Below, piece by piece: positions 1 through 7,435 of a stretch of DNA of 16,096 nucleotides. Made by a program: the position numbers and the translations under genes. This stretch comes from JBDHZK01 sp039811865. GTDB taxonomy: Bacteria > Actinomycetota > Actinomycetes > Propionibacteriales > Propionibacteriaceae. Each line of letters starts with the position of its first letter. Position 1 is the stretch's first letter. The notes beneath the pieces were generated by a model, which made no database searches, was not told the DNA's origin, and saw nothing but the letters and a program-made list of their open reading frames with translations. Location of the stretch: assembly GCA_039811865.1 (NCBI GenBank), contig JBDHZK010000061.1, positions 1 to 16,096 of the forward strand. The letters are read 5' to 3'.

Positions 1-1624
1 TGGCTCCGGTGTACTTGCGGTACTCGGGCTCGCAGAAACTCTTGCCTTGAAAGCCCAGGGCAGCGTCTCCCGGGTAGGTCGCGGCGTCCTCGATGCGCTC
101 GACCCCAACCACCTCGAAGAAGTGCGCCTGGTCGCAGGGGACGACGTCCAATTCGTCCGGCGACTGGGGCCCTGGGCGAAGCCCACCGAGACAGGTCCCG
201 AGCGCTAGGGGAGCGGTGGAGCCGCTGAACAGCCGAAGGCCGAGGAACGTTGCCGCCAAGATGATCACTACGGCGCCGATGGATCCAATGAGCCAACCCC
301 GCCGAAGGGAGCGCTGCCTGTTGGGCTCGGAGGGCGGATCCGCCGTGGTCGTCCGGGGCTGCAGTTGGGTTCGCGCGTCGAACCCGCCTGGGCTATGACC
401 GCCAGCCCGGACGGCGGGAAAGGCGGGTTCACTCTCGCCCCAGGGCTCCGCGAGGCGAGTGGCATCCGGCTGCCCAATGCCCGCTGACGGCTGCATCGCC
501 GCCCAGTCGGCACCCGACCACTGCTGCCGGCTTGTCGAGTCGGGTCCAGATCTCCATGCGGCAGGGGCGAAGCGGGTCGGCTCCGCACTATGACGCTGGC
601 CGTCGGGAATCGCTGGGGCGCTGGGCGTGATCAGCCCTGGGCCCTCGCCTGACCCGTCAGCAGCGGGACTTCCCGCTTCCCGGCTCGGCATCGGCGGGGC
701 CAAGCGGGAGCGCCCCGGTTCCAGCCGCTCGTCCAACAGGAAGCGAGCCCGACTCGTCTGCTCCTCGGCGGCGGTGACGAGGGTGGTACGAGGCAGGTCG
801 AGGTCTCGCTCCACCGTTTGCAGGGCCCGGCCGAACTGCAGTGCGGAGGAGTGGCGCCGGGTCGCGTCCTTGGCCAAACCCGTCGCCAGGACTTGATTGA
901 GGGCCATCGGCGCATCGATTCGGGGCAAGTTGGGCATGGGGAGCCGGCAGGTCCGGTCGGTCATGGCCTGCGCCGAGTTGTCGCCGCCCGGGATTTCGAA
1001 CGGGGCGTGCTGGGCGGCCAAGCTCCACACGGTGGCGGCCAAGGCGTACAGATCGGTGGCCACACTCGCGGGGGCGGTCTGCTCCAATAGCTCAGGGGCT
1101 GCCCACGGGATCGAGATCGCCCCGTCGGATTTGGCCTCGGAGGCCACGCGGGCCGCAATGCCGAAATCGGTGAGTCCGGGAGCCCTGAACTGATTGAGCA
1201 AGATATTCGCCGGCTTGATGTCGCGATGCAAGAATCCGGCCTGGTGGGCGGTCTCGACGGCGCCGCACATCTGGATCCCGATCCTCAGGACTTCGGCGAT
1301 CGATAGTTGCGAGGCGCGCGACAGGGTGTTCAGATTTCCGCGAGAGTAATAGGTCATCACGATGCACGGACGGCCGTCAGCCGCCGTCAGCGCGGAGTAG
1401 ACCGGGACGATGTGTGGATGTTCGAGTTGAGCCATCGCATTCGCCTCGGCGGCGAAGCTGTGTATCACCCAGTCCTCGACTTCATGCGTCCGCAGCACCT
1501 TGACGGCGACCTTGCGGGCGGGCATTCGCTGTTGGTACAAGAAGACATCGGCGAAACCGCCCGAACCCAACAGCACCTCTGGTACGAGGCCGGGGATGTC
1601 CGGCGGCATCACGGTGTTTCGCAT
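1..1624 (-). CDS. Membrane-anchored serine/threonine protein kinase, C-terminus off the left edge
   Basis: This is a PknB-type receptor Ser/Thr kinase; 541 residues lie in the window and there is no stop codon before the edge. The catalytic elements are intact: Gly-rich loop GSGGF (20-24), ATP-binding lysine in VAVKVL (K42), alpha-C glutamate E60, catalytic loop HRDIKPAN (133-140), DFG (153-155) and APE (176-178). The kinase domain ends near residue 275. A Pro/Ser/Gly-rich linker of about 165 residues follows, then one membrane segment from about W444 to L463 after a basic RRG stop. The outer part has two cysteines and the pattern VVPCDQAHFFEVV, which resembles the Septum_form family. The ATG at 1624 is preceded by GGGTGGGGGG four bases away; the in-frame ATG at 1609 has no ribosome site. 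It diverges from the sugar operon and is the likely partner of the PP2C phosphatase at 7436, probably acting on FHA-recognised threonines. The sensor role is inferred. Confidence 0.93.
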   Translation of the reverse strand, partial: MRNTVMPPDIPGLVPEVLLGSGGFADVFLYQQRMPARKVAVKVLRTHEVEDWVIHSFAAEANAMAQLEHPHIVPVYSALTAADGRPCIVMTYYSRGNLNTLSRASQLSIAEVLRIGIQMCGAVETAHQAGFLHRDIKPANILLNQFRAPGLTDFGIAARVASEAKSDGAISIPWAAPELLEQTAPASVATDLYALAATVWSLAAQHAPFEIPGGDNSAQAMTDRTCRLPMPNLPRIDAPMALNQVLATGLAKDATRRHSSALQFGRALQTVERDLDLPRTTLVTAAEEQTSRARFLLDERLEPGRSRLAPPMPSREAGSPAADGSGEGPGLITPSAPAIPDGQRHSAEPTRFAPAAWRSGPDSTSRQQWSGADWAAMQPSAGIGQPDATRLAEPWGESEPAFPAVRAGGHSPGGFDARTQLQPRTTTADPPSEPNRQRSLRRGWLIGSIGAVVIILAATFLGLRLFSGSTAPLALGTCLGGLRPGPQSPDELDVVPCDQAHFFEVVGVERIEDAATYPGDAALGFQGKSFCEPEYRKYTGA

Positions 1625-1782
1625 TCAACCCCCCACCCGTCAGCCGAGCTTAACCGGTGATCCTGTGGCGCTTTGTGGCTGTCCGCGAGACCACCGGAAA
1701 GGGAAAGGCGGCGAGAGCCCGATGGTAGCTTGCCGTGACGACCCATTGACCTGGTCGGCCGTTCGCGAGGAGAGGTGACACA
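1625..1782. promoter_or_regulatory. Divergent intergenic region, likely two promoters
   Basis: This 158-bp gap separates the minus-strand kinase from the plus-strand sugar operon and so must serve both unless they are read from further away. Possible -10 boxes of the actinobacterial TANNNT type are TAGCTT (1726-1731, plus strand) and TAAGCT (minus strand, complement of 1647-1652). Neither has a convincing -35 box at the usual spacing. TTGACC at 1746-1751 resembles a -35, but its -10 would fall in the ribosome site of the next gene. Ribosome sites are clear at both ends: GAGGAGAGG (1767-1775) before the GTG at 1783, and the G-run before the kinase ATG. No operator palindrome was seen. Confidence 0.35.
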
Positions 1783-3981
1783 GTGCCCTGGCTGCCCTCG
1801 CCAAAGGTCGCGGGACGACGGTCTGCGAAAGACCTGCCGTCGCGTAGTCGATTGGGGTCGCTCGACGCTTCGATCCTGCGTGAGGCGCTCATCGCTGTGG
1901 GTGCCGTCCTGATCGCGGCGGGTTTGGAGTGGGCCGTCTGGGGTGGGCACCTGACCGGATCACGCAGCCCTAGCTGGGACTTCATGGCCGCTTACAACAC
2001 CGACGCCTACTCGTGGTGGCGGTCGGGTTCGTTCTTCGATCCGCCGGAATGGCTCCCGACGATGTGGGGCGGTTACCCGAGCGGGACGTCGCTGCAGTCG
2101 GGCTCGTTCTACCTGCCCATCGGTACGGCGAACGCGCTGAGCACACACGGCTACACGGTGCGGATCGCGGCTGCGCTGGCTGCGCTGCACGTGGCGCTTG
2201 GTGCGCTGGGCATGTACACGCTGCTCCGACGCCTGGGCGCGGGCTACTCCGCCGCCGTCCTCGGGTTGATCGCCGCATTCTTCCTTCCCGGCTTCTACGC
2301 CAACGCCGAACACCTGGACATCGCCCGCGGCTACGCATGGCTGCCCTGGTTGCTGTTGATCTGCTCCCCAAGGTGGCCGTGGCGCCGCTGGTGGGCAGTG
2401 CCCGTCGCGGCCTTCGTGGCGATGCAGGTCGCGATGGGCGTCTATCCCGGCCTGCTGGTGGCGGTTGGCTATTGCCTGCCGCTGTGGCTGGCGGGGTGGG
2501 TATTCGTGGAACGCGGCCGTTGGCGCTGGCTGGTCTGGCTGACCGCTGCCGGGGCCGCCGGCGTCGGAATGTCGCTGGTCAAGTATTGGCCGGCTCTGCT
2601 GGTCAGCGTGCCCACCCACCTCGAGGAACTGCAGGACATGACATTCCTGCCCGAGACCATCTTCTTCCGCTACGACATCGAGGGCATGGCCAACGACATC
2701 TCGATGCGCCCCTGGTTCGTGAGCGTCCCGGTGCTCGTCCTCGTCGGCACGGTGCACCTGCGTGATCGCCGGGTCCTGCCGCCCATGGCGACGCTCTTGG
2801 CCGCACTCGGGCTGGGGCTCCCGGTGCTGCCCTGGTTCCAGGCCGCGAGCTCGCTGCCAGGGCTGTCCCTGAGCCGATTCCGGATGAGCGACTTCAAGGC
2901 CGTGATCCTGACCCTGCTGGTCGTCCTGGCCGGGATCGCGCTCGACCAGGCGCTGAGGCAGAGCGCGGGCAGCGTCCAGCGCGCAATCATCTGGGTCGCC
3001 TTGGTCGCGGCTGCCGCCGGTCTGGTCGGTCACCTGCGCCAGTTCAGCACCGCCGACCTGACCGCGCCCCTGGTGATTCTCGCCCTGAGCGCCGGGTGCG
3101 TCTTGGTGCTGGCGACTCCATGGGGGCGTGGCTGGCGGACATCGGCCAATGTGGCGGTGGCCACCCTCGTGGCAGCGACGCTGGCATCGGGCTGGCTATG
3201 GGCGCAGGCGGTCCCGCAGACCTGGAGTTGGAATCGCGTCCAGGCCGAGAAGGCGAAGTACGGGACAACCGTGGCCGCCATGCAGCGCTCGGCTCAGCCC
3301 ACCGACCGTTTCCGGAGGCCGGAACGAGTAGTCCCGAGCCCTCCGACGGCCACCGTTATGCTGCGCTCGCGTTGGAACGGGTTGGTCTATGCGAATCGGT
3401 CTTCGATTGGCGGCTACGCCAATCTGAAGAGCAACCCGGTGGGCCAACGATTGCTGGCCGATTTCACTGACAGGCGGACCGGAGCGCTCGCCAGGCGCTT
3501 CTATGCGGCGCGCGGGGCGGTCGTACCTGAGGAATTGCTCGCCGGCGGACGCCTGAGCGAGGCGTGCTTGGCCAGGGAACACTGCCACGGGTTGGACTTC
3601 ATCCCCGTCAGGTACTCCCCGGGAGACCTCCGCTACAACCTCTACGGCAAGGCGAGCCCGGGAAAGGTGGCGCTGAACGAGCCGTTCTACCCGGGTTGGC
3701 GAGCTGAGGTGTGCCAGGCGGGCCAGTGCGCGCCGGCGTTGGTGAGCGCCGGCCGGTTCGATAGCGTCACGGTGGACGTTCCCAAAGGGGAATCGACCAT
3801 CCACGTCTGGTATGAAGCCCCTGGTCAAGCAGAGGGATGGGTGGCGTTCTGGGCCGGGCTCGCCGGAGCCGTCGCGGCGGCTGCGGCGGTGGTAACCCTT
3901 CAGGCCAGGGCCGGTCGCCGCGCGCGAAGGGAGGCTAATGGATTGGCCACAACGACCGCAGCGGACGCTTCCGCTGAATGA
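1783..3981 (+). CDS. YfhO-like multi-spanning membrane protein, probable GT-C glycosyltransferase
   Basis: A 732-residue membrane protein. The N-terminus is cytoplasmic and basic, and the first membrane segment is at about 33-54. The first outer loop carries acidic residues (D66, D74 in WDFMAAYNTDAY), as is usual at the active site of GT-C enzymes that use polyprenyl-phosphate sugars. Roughly ten to twelve hydrophobic segments follow up to about residue 500. A soluble outer domain of about 180 residues contains NEPFYPGW (from N632), a pattern typical of YfhO-family proteins, then one last membrane segment and a basic tail. The GTG start has a strong GAGGAGAGG eight bases upstream. The gene opens the sugar operon and overlaps the aminotransferase by 44 bp. 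By analogy with GtrABC systems it should move the flipped sugar from its lipid carrier to an outside acceptor. The family assignment rests on architecture and short motifs; the acceptor and sugar are not readable. Confidence 0.78.
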   Translation: MPWLPSPKVAGRRSAKDLPSRSRLGSLDASILREALIAVGAVLIAAGLEWAVWGGHLTGSRSPSWDFMAAYNTDAYSWWRSGSFFDPPEWLPTMWGGYPSGTSLQSGSFYLPIGTANALSTHGYTVRIAAALAALHVALGALGMYTLLRRLGAGYSAAVLGLIAAFFLPGFYANAEHLDIARGYAWLPWLLLICSPRWPWRRWWAVPVAAFVAMQVAMGVYPGLLVAVGYCLPLWLAGWVFVERGRWRWLVWLTAAGAAGVGMSLVKYWPALLVSVPTHLEELQDMTFLPETIFFRYDIEGMANDISMRPWFVSVPVLVLVGTVHLRDRRVLPPMATLLAALGLGLPVLPWFQAASSLPGLSLSRFRMSDFKAVILTLLVVLAGIALDQALRQSAGSVQRAIIWVALVAAAAGLVGHLRQFSTADLTAPLVILALSAGCVLVLATPWGRGWRTSANVAVATLVAATLASGWLWAQAVPQTWSWNRVQAEKAKYGTTVAAMQRSAQPTDRFRRPERVVPSPPTATVMLRSRWNGLVYANRSSIGGYANLKSNPVGQRLLADFTDRRTGALARRFYAARGAVVPEELLAGGRLSEACLAREHCHGLDFIPVRYSPGDLRYNLYGKASPGKVALNEPFYPGWRAEVCQAGQCAPALVSAGRFDSVTVDVPKGESTIHVWYEAPGQAEGWVAFWAGLAGAVAAAAAVVTLQARAGRRARREANGLATTTAADASAE

Positions 3982-5035
3982 CCTCAGCCGCTGCGAAGAC
4001 CGCGACGAGCTCTCGGCCGCCATTGCGCGCGTGCTCGATTCGGGCTGGTTCCTTCTCGGCCCCGAGGGGGCCGCTTTCGAGGCCGAACTCGCCGGCTACG
4101 TCGGCGCCGACCAGGCCGTCGCCCTCGCCAGCGGCACCGACGCGTTGGAACTGGCCATGCGCGCATTTCTGCCCCGCGGCGGGTCGGCCGTCCTGACGGC
4201 CGCGAACGCCGGGGGATATGCCAGCGTCGCGGCGCGGCGGGCGAGTTTGGGCGTGTCTTGGGCGGACGTCGACGAATCCACCCATTGCCTGACCGCCGAC
4301 ACCGTGCGGGCGGCACTCACTCCCGAGATCGGCTTGGTCGTCGTCACCCATTTGTATGGACGACCGGCCGCGGTCGACGAGATCGTCGCTCTGTGTCATC
4401 CACTCGGGGTAGCGGTCGTCGAGGACTGCGCCCAGGCGATCGGTGCCTTCACCGCATCGGGTCCCGTCGGCTCGCGGGCCGATGCCGCGACCTTCAGCTT
4501 CTACCCCACGAAGAATCTGGGCGCGCTGGGCGACGGGGGAGCGCTCACGACCTCCGATCCAGGGGTCGCGGACCGCGTCCGGAAGCTTCGGCAGTACGGC
4601 TGGCTCGGCAAGTACGACATCGCTGAATCCGGGGGGGCCAACTCGCGCCTGGATGAGCTGCAGGCCGCGGTACTGCGGTCGCGGCTGCCGAAGGTGGCCG
4701 GTTGGAACCGGCGGCGACGCGAGATCCTCGCCTCCTACCGTGAAGCCGCGGGCGGGCGGGTGGAGGTGCTTCCTGTCCAGGCCGGCCATGCCGCCCACTT
4801 GGCCGTGTGCGTCACCACTGAGCGGAACGAACTGCGACGCCACCTCAGCGCGCTCGGCATCGCGACGGACGTCCATTACCCGATTCCTGATCACCGTCAG
4901 GCGGGCTTGGGAGCTGGTGCGGTCAAGCTGCCAGTGACCGAGATCCTCAGCGAGCGGGTGCTGAGCGTGCCCCTTTTCCCGCAGTTGAGCGACGAGGAGG
5001 TGGAGCGTGTCGCAGCCGCCCTCGCCAGCTTCTGA
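3938..5035 (+). CDS. DegT/DnrJ/EryC1/StrS-family PLP sugar aminotransferase (FdtB/QdtB-like)
   Basis: A 365-residue fold-type I, PLP-dependent sugar-nucleotide aminotransferase of normal family length. Visible landmarks are the phosphate-binding SGTDALELAM (65-74), the cofactor aspartate in VEDCAQ (D163), and the Schiff-base lysine in FYPTKNLGALGDGG (K192). The C-terminal HYPIPDH-like segment is also typical of the family. ATG 3938 is preceded by AAGGGAGG, inside the tail of the membrane glycosyltransferase gene, so translation is probably coupled. The 3' end overlaps the GT2 gene by 29 bp. Because the same operon encodes a 3,4-ketoisomerase fused to an N-acetyltransferase, the most likely reaction is C3 transamination of dTDP-3-keto-6-deoxyhexose with glutamate as donor, giving dTDP-Fuc3N or dTDP-Qui3N. 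C4 amination, as in the WecE branch, is a less likely alternative. The glycine-rich segment at 86-96 (TAANAGGYAS) is in the usual substrate-side loop. Confidence 0.92.
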   Translation: MDWPQRPQRTLPLNDLSRCEDRDELSAAIARVLDSGWFLLGPEGAAFEAELAGYVGADQAVALASGTDALELAMRAFLPRGGSAVLTAANAGGYASVAARRASLGVSWADVDESTHCLTADTVRAALTPEIGLVVVTHLYGRPAAVDEIVALCHPLGVAVVEDCAQAIGAFTASGPVGSRADAATFSFYPTKNLGALGDGGALTTSDPGVADRVRKLRQYGWLGKYDIAESGGANSRLDELQAAVLRSRLPKVAGWNRRRREILASYREAAGGRVEVLPVQAGHAAHLAVCVTTERNELRRHLSALGIATDVHYPIPDHRQAGLGAGAVKLPVTEILSERVLSVPLFPQLSDEEVERVAAALASF

Positions 5036-5969
5036 ACCCATCTTCAGCGTGGTCGTCCCGGTCTACGGAAACGAGGCAACCCTGCCGGAGGTGATCAAGC
5101 GCCTGACCCGCCTGCCGGGCTTCGGCGCCGGCCAGCTAGAAGCCGTCTTCGTCGTTGACGCCTCGCCCGACAACTCCCTCGCACTGCTGCGTCGGCTCCT
5201 GCCAGGCTCGGGATTGGCGGCGCAGGTGCTCACCCACTCGCGCAATTTCGGCTCGTTCGCCGCGATCCGATCCGGCATGGCCGCCGCACGCGGCCGCTAC
5301 ATCGGGGTGATGGCCGCCGACCTGCAGGAACCCCCGGAGCTGATGAGCGAGTTCCATGCCGCGCTGTCGTCCGGTGAGGTCGATGTCGTGGTCGGACGCC
5401 GTGAAGCCCGCGCCGACCCCGCGATGGCGTCCTTGGCGGCAAGGAGCTTCTGGGCCGCCTACCGGATCGCGGTGAACCCCGAACTTCCGCCCGGCGGTGT
5501 CGACGTCTTCGCCTGCACGGCGGCCGTCGCGCAAACTCTGGCGGGGCTGCGGGAGTCGCACACCTCGCTGGTCGGCCTGTTGTACTGGGTCGGCTATCGC
5601 CGCGTCGAGGTCGGCTATCGGCGGCAGGAGCGGACCAGCGGCAAGTCCGGCTGGACGCTGCGGAAGCGTTGGCAGTACCTGATGGATTCGGTGTTCGCGT
5701 TCACCGATCTACCCGTCCGCCTGCTCACCGCGGTTGGCGGGCTGGGCACTGTGGTCACCGTGGTGGTGGGATTGGTCGTGTTCGTCGCCTGGCTCACCGG
5801 AGGGATCACGGAGCCGGGCTACACGCCGCTGATGCTGGTCATCGTCTGTTCCACCTTCTTGTTGCTGACGGGCCTGGGCATCGTCGGCGCCTACGTCTGG
5901 CGGGCCTACGAGAACTCCAAGCTTCGGCCATCCGCGATCGTCGCCAGCCGCGAGAGGTTCGGCGAGTAA
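5007..5969 (+). CDS. GT2 polyprenyl-phosphate glycosyltransferase, GtrB/ArnC/DPM1-like
   Basis: A 320-residue enzyme with an N-terminal GT-A catalytic domain and two C-terminal membrane segments (about 236-262 and 273-299), the architecture of GtrB, ArnC and similar undecaprenyl- or decaprenyl-phosphate sugar transferases. Motifs are SVVVPVYGNE (14-23), VVDASPDNS with D51, RNFG..AAIRSGMAAARG (79-96), the DxD-equivalent AADLQEPPEL (D105), and the membrane-proximal ERTSGKSGW (208-216). It should transfer the sugar from its nucleotide to the lipid carrier on the inner face of the membrane. The GTG start at 5007 follows GAGGAGGTGGAG and overlaps the aminotransferase stop. Its stop TAA shares one base with the next start. 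With a GtrA-like gene directly downstream, it forms the GtrA/GtrB pair of three-component glycosylation systems. Sugar specificity is inferred from the operon only. Confidence 0.92.
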   Translation: MSQPPSPASEPIFSVVVPVYGNEATLPEVIKRLTRLPGFGAGQLEAVFVVDASPDNSLALLRRLLPGSGLAAQVLTHSRNFGSFAAIRSGMAAARGRYIGVMAADLQEPPELMSEFHAALSSGEVDVVVGRREARADPAMASLAARSFWAAYRIAVNPELPPGGVDVFACTAAVAQTLAGLRESHTSLVGLLYWVGYRRVEVGYRRQERTSGKSGWTLRKRWQYLMDSVFAFTDLPVRLLTAVGGLGTVVTVVVGLVVFVAWLTGGITEPGYTPLMLVIVCSTFLLLTGLGIVGAYVWRAYENSKLRPSAIVASRERFGE

Positions 5970-6367
5970 TGCCTCCCCAGCGACCCTCGGTGGCGGGCGC
6001 CGCCGGACGTTTTCTCGTCGCGGGCCTGGCGAACACCGTCGTCACCGCGCTGACATTGGTGGTGTTGAGCCTGTGGCTGGATCCGCGGGTCGCCTACACC
6101 GTCGTCTTCGCAGCCGGCGTGGTGCTGGCGGTCGTGCTGGCCGACCGCTACGTGTACGGCGTGCGCATGGGTCGCTGGATCCGCTGGGCGTACGCGTTGC
6201 TCTATGTGGTGGTCTATCTCGTCGGGCTGGGCGTCGTCGAGTTGATCCGGCGCAGCGCAGCGCCCGGGCCCTGGTCCGCCGCGGTGGTGCTGGTCACGGC
6301 GCCGCTGACGTTCGTCGGTGGCCGCTGGCTGACGCGCCACTCCCCGAGTCGAGCGGAGGATTCATGA
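5969..6367 (+). CDS. GtrA-like membrane protein, probable lipid-linked sugar flippase
   Basis: A 132-residue protein with four hydrophobic segments, at about 11-33, 38-57, 67-90 and 97-117, matching the size and topology of the GtrA/DPMS family. The opening AGRFLVAGLANTVVTAL and the mid segment with ADRYVYGVRMGR resemble the family's conserved start and its helix-two motif. Members are proposed to carry polyprenyl-linked monosaccharides across the membrane, although that activity is mostly inferred in the family. The start ATG overlaps the stop of the GT2 gene in TAATG, and the stop overlaps the next start in ATGA, so all three are translated as a coupled block. A longer in-frame reading back to 5669 lies wholly inside the GT2 gene and is discarded. 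Confidence 0.88.
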   Translation: MPPQRPSVAGAAGRFLVAGLANTVVTALTLVVLSLWLDPRVAYTVVFAAGVVLAVVLADRYVYGVRMGRWIRWAYALLYVVVYLVGLGVVELIRRSAAPGPWSAAVVLVTAPLTFVGGRWLTRHSPSRAEDS

Positions 6368-7287
6368 ACTACTTCGTCCATCCGGCGGGGATCTGCGAGA
6401 CGAGCACCGTCGGTGACGGGACGCGGATCTGGGCCTTCGCCCACGTCCTGTCTGGAGCCCGGCTGGGTGCCGACTGCAACATCTGCGATCACGTGTTCAT
6501 CGAGAACGACGTCCGCCTCGGCGACCGGGTCACGGTCAAGAGCGGCGTCCAGCTATGGGACGGTGTCACGCTCGAGGACGACGTATTCGTCGGCCCGAAC
6601 GCCTCCTTCACCAACGATCGCTTCCCGCGCTCGCGCCACTACCTCAGCGAACCCACCCGGACGATCGTGCGTGCGGGAGCCTCCATCGGCGCGGGAGCTG
6701 TGATCCTGCCCGGCGTCGAGGTGGGCCGGGGCGCCATGGTGGGCGCCGGCGCGGTGGTCACCCACTCGGTGCCCGCCAACGCGGTGGTGGTGGGTAACCC
6801 GGCTCGAATCACCGGGTACGCGGGCGCGGGGGAGGCGGACGCGCCCACTCGTGCCGAAACCCGGCGGGCGCCCGGTCCGGTAATCGGGGCCGCCAAGCTG
6901 ATTTCGCTCAAGCTGGCCGCCGATCTCCGCGGTTCCCTCGCGGCTCTCGAACTCGGCGACGACTTCCCCTTCGATGTGCGCCGGTTCTTCGCCGTCTACG
7001 ACGTGCCGTCCACCAGCGTCCGAGGGGAGCACGCACACCTGGAGTGCGAGCAGGTGCTCGTCTGCCTGCGCGGATCGGTGACCTGCCTGCTGGACGACGG
7101 GACCAGCCGGGCGCTCGTGGTGCTCGACTCGCCGGGACTCGGGCTGTATGTGCCCGCGAAGATCTGGGGCAGCCAGTTCGGCTACAGCCCCGATTGCCTC
7201 CTGGGTGTCTTCGCATCACATCCGTACGACCCCGACGATTACATTCGAACCTACGAAAACTACTTGTCAGTAGTTCGCGGCGGCTGA
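6364..7287 (+). CDS. Bifunctional sugar N-acetyltransferase / 3,4-ketoisomerase (FdtD/WxcM-type fusion)
   Basis: A 307-residue two-domain enzyme. Residues 1-155 form a left-handed beta-helix acetyltransferase with hexapeptide repeats (for example ASIGAGAVILPGVEVGRGAM, 106-125) and a typical NPARI exit (145-149); ASFTNDRFPRS (80-90) resembles the loop of WbbJ/FdtC-type 3-N-acetyltransferases. A linker of about 20 residues leads to a cupin, about 175-305, with the QdtA/FdtA signature RGEHAHLECEQ (220-230, H223 and H225) and the closing YDPDDYIRTYENYL (288-301). The pair should isomerise dTDP-4-keto-6-deoxyglucose to the 3-keto sugar and acetylate the 3-amino product made by the aminotransferase at 3938. 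ATG 6364 has CGGAGGA upstream; extension to 6073 would run through the GtrA gene. FdtA and QdtA differ in the C4 epimer they release, which cannot be decided here. Confidence 0.9.
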   Translation: MNYFVHPAGICETSTVGDGTRIWAFAHVLSGARLGADCNICDHVFIENDVRLGDRVTVKSGVQLWDGVTLEDDVFVGPNASFTNDRFPRSRHYLSEPTRTIVRAGASIGAGAVILPGVEVGRGAMVGAGAVVTHSVPANAVVVGNPARITGYAGAGEADAPTRAETRRAPGPVIGAAKLISLKLAADLRGSLAALELGDDFPFDVRRFFAVYDVPSTSVRGEHAHLECEQVLVCLRGSVTCLLDDGTSRALVVLDSPGLGLYVPAKIWGSQFGYSPDCLLGVFASHPYDPDDYIRTYENYLSVVRGG

Positions 7288-7435
7288 CCCGAGCCAAAAC
7301 CGGGTCGTTATCGCATTTGGTCGTTGGCGCTCGACCGCACGCCTGACAATTACTGGACAACGGCTTCGCACCGCGATTCTCGCTGGTAGGTTTCCGTCGC
7401 GAGTTCGAGGGTTGGCTTCGGGGGGAGGCGGCATC
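7288..7435 (+). promoter_or_regulatory. Gap between sugar operon and secretion operon; weak promoter candidate
   Basis: This 148-bp gap is the only break between the sugar genes and the type VII block, so a promoter for the phosphatase operon probably lies here. The best candidate is TTCGCA (7365-7370) with TAGGTT (7387-7392), 16 bp apart; the -10 fits TANNNT and the -35 matches TTGACA at four of six positions. A small dyad, GACCCG/CGGGTC (7286-7291 and 7301-7306), begins at the sugar operon stop codon. It has no T tract, so it is at most a weak transcript end. GGGGGAGG (7421-7428) is the ribosome site of the next gene. Confidence 0.3.

Noticed and set aside
1960..3033. 357-codon minus-strand frame opposite the GT-C gene
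   Set aside because: Low-complexity Gln/His/Arg/Asp translation, no ribosome site and no membrane segments; the plus-strand frame has coherent topology.
3935..5041. 368-codon minus-strand frame opposite the aminotransferase
   Set aside because: Mirror of a well-supported plus-strand gene; no recognisable motif in the translation.
6073..6363. Longer start for the FdtD-type enzyme
   Set aside because: The extra 97 codons run through the GtrA gene in another frame and give an Arg-rich sequence; ATG 6364 has its own ribosome site.
7286..7306. GACCCG/CGGGTC dyad as a rho-independent terminator
   Set aside because: Six-base stem with a nine-base loop and no T tract; too weak to call a terminator.
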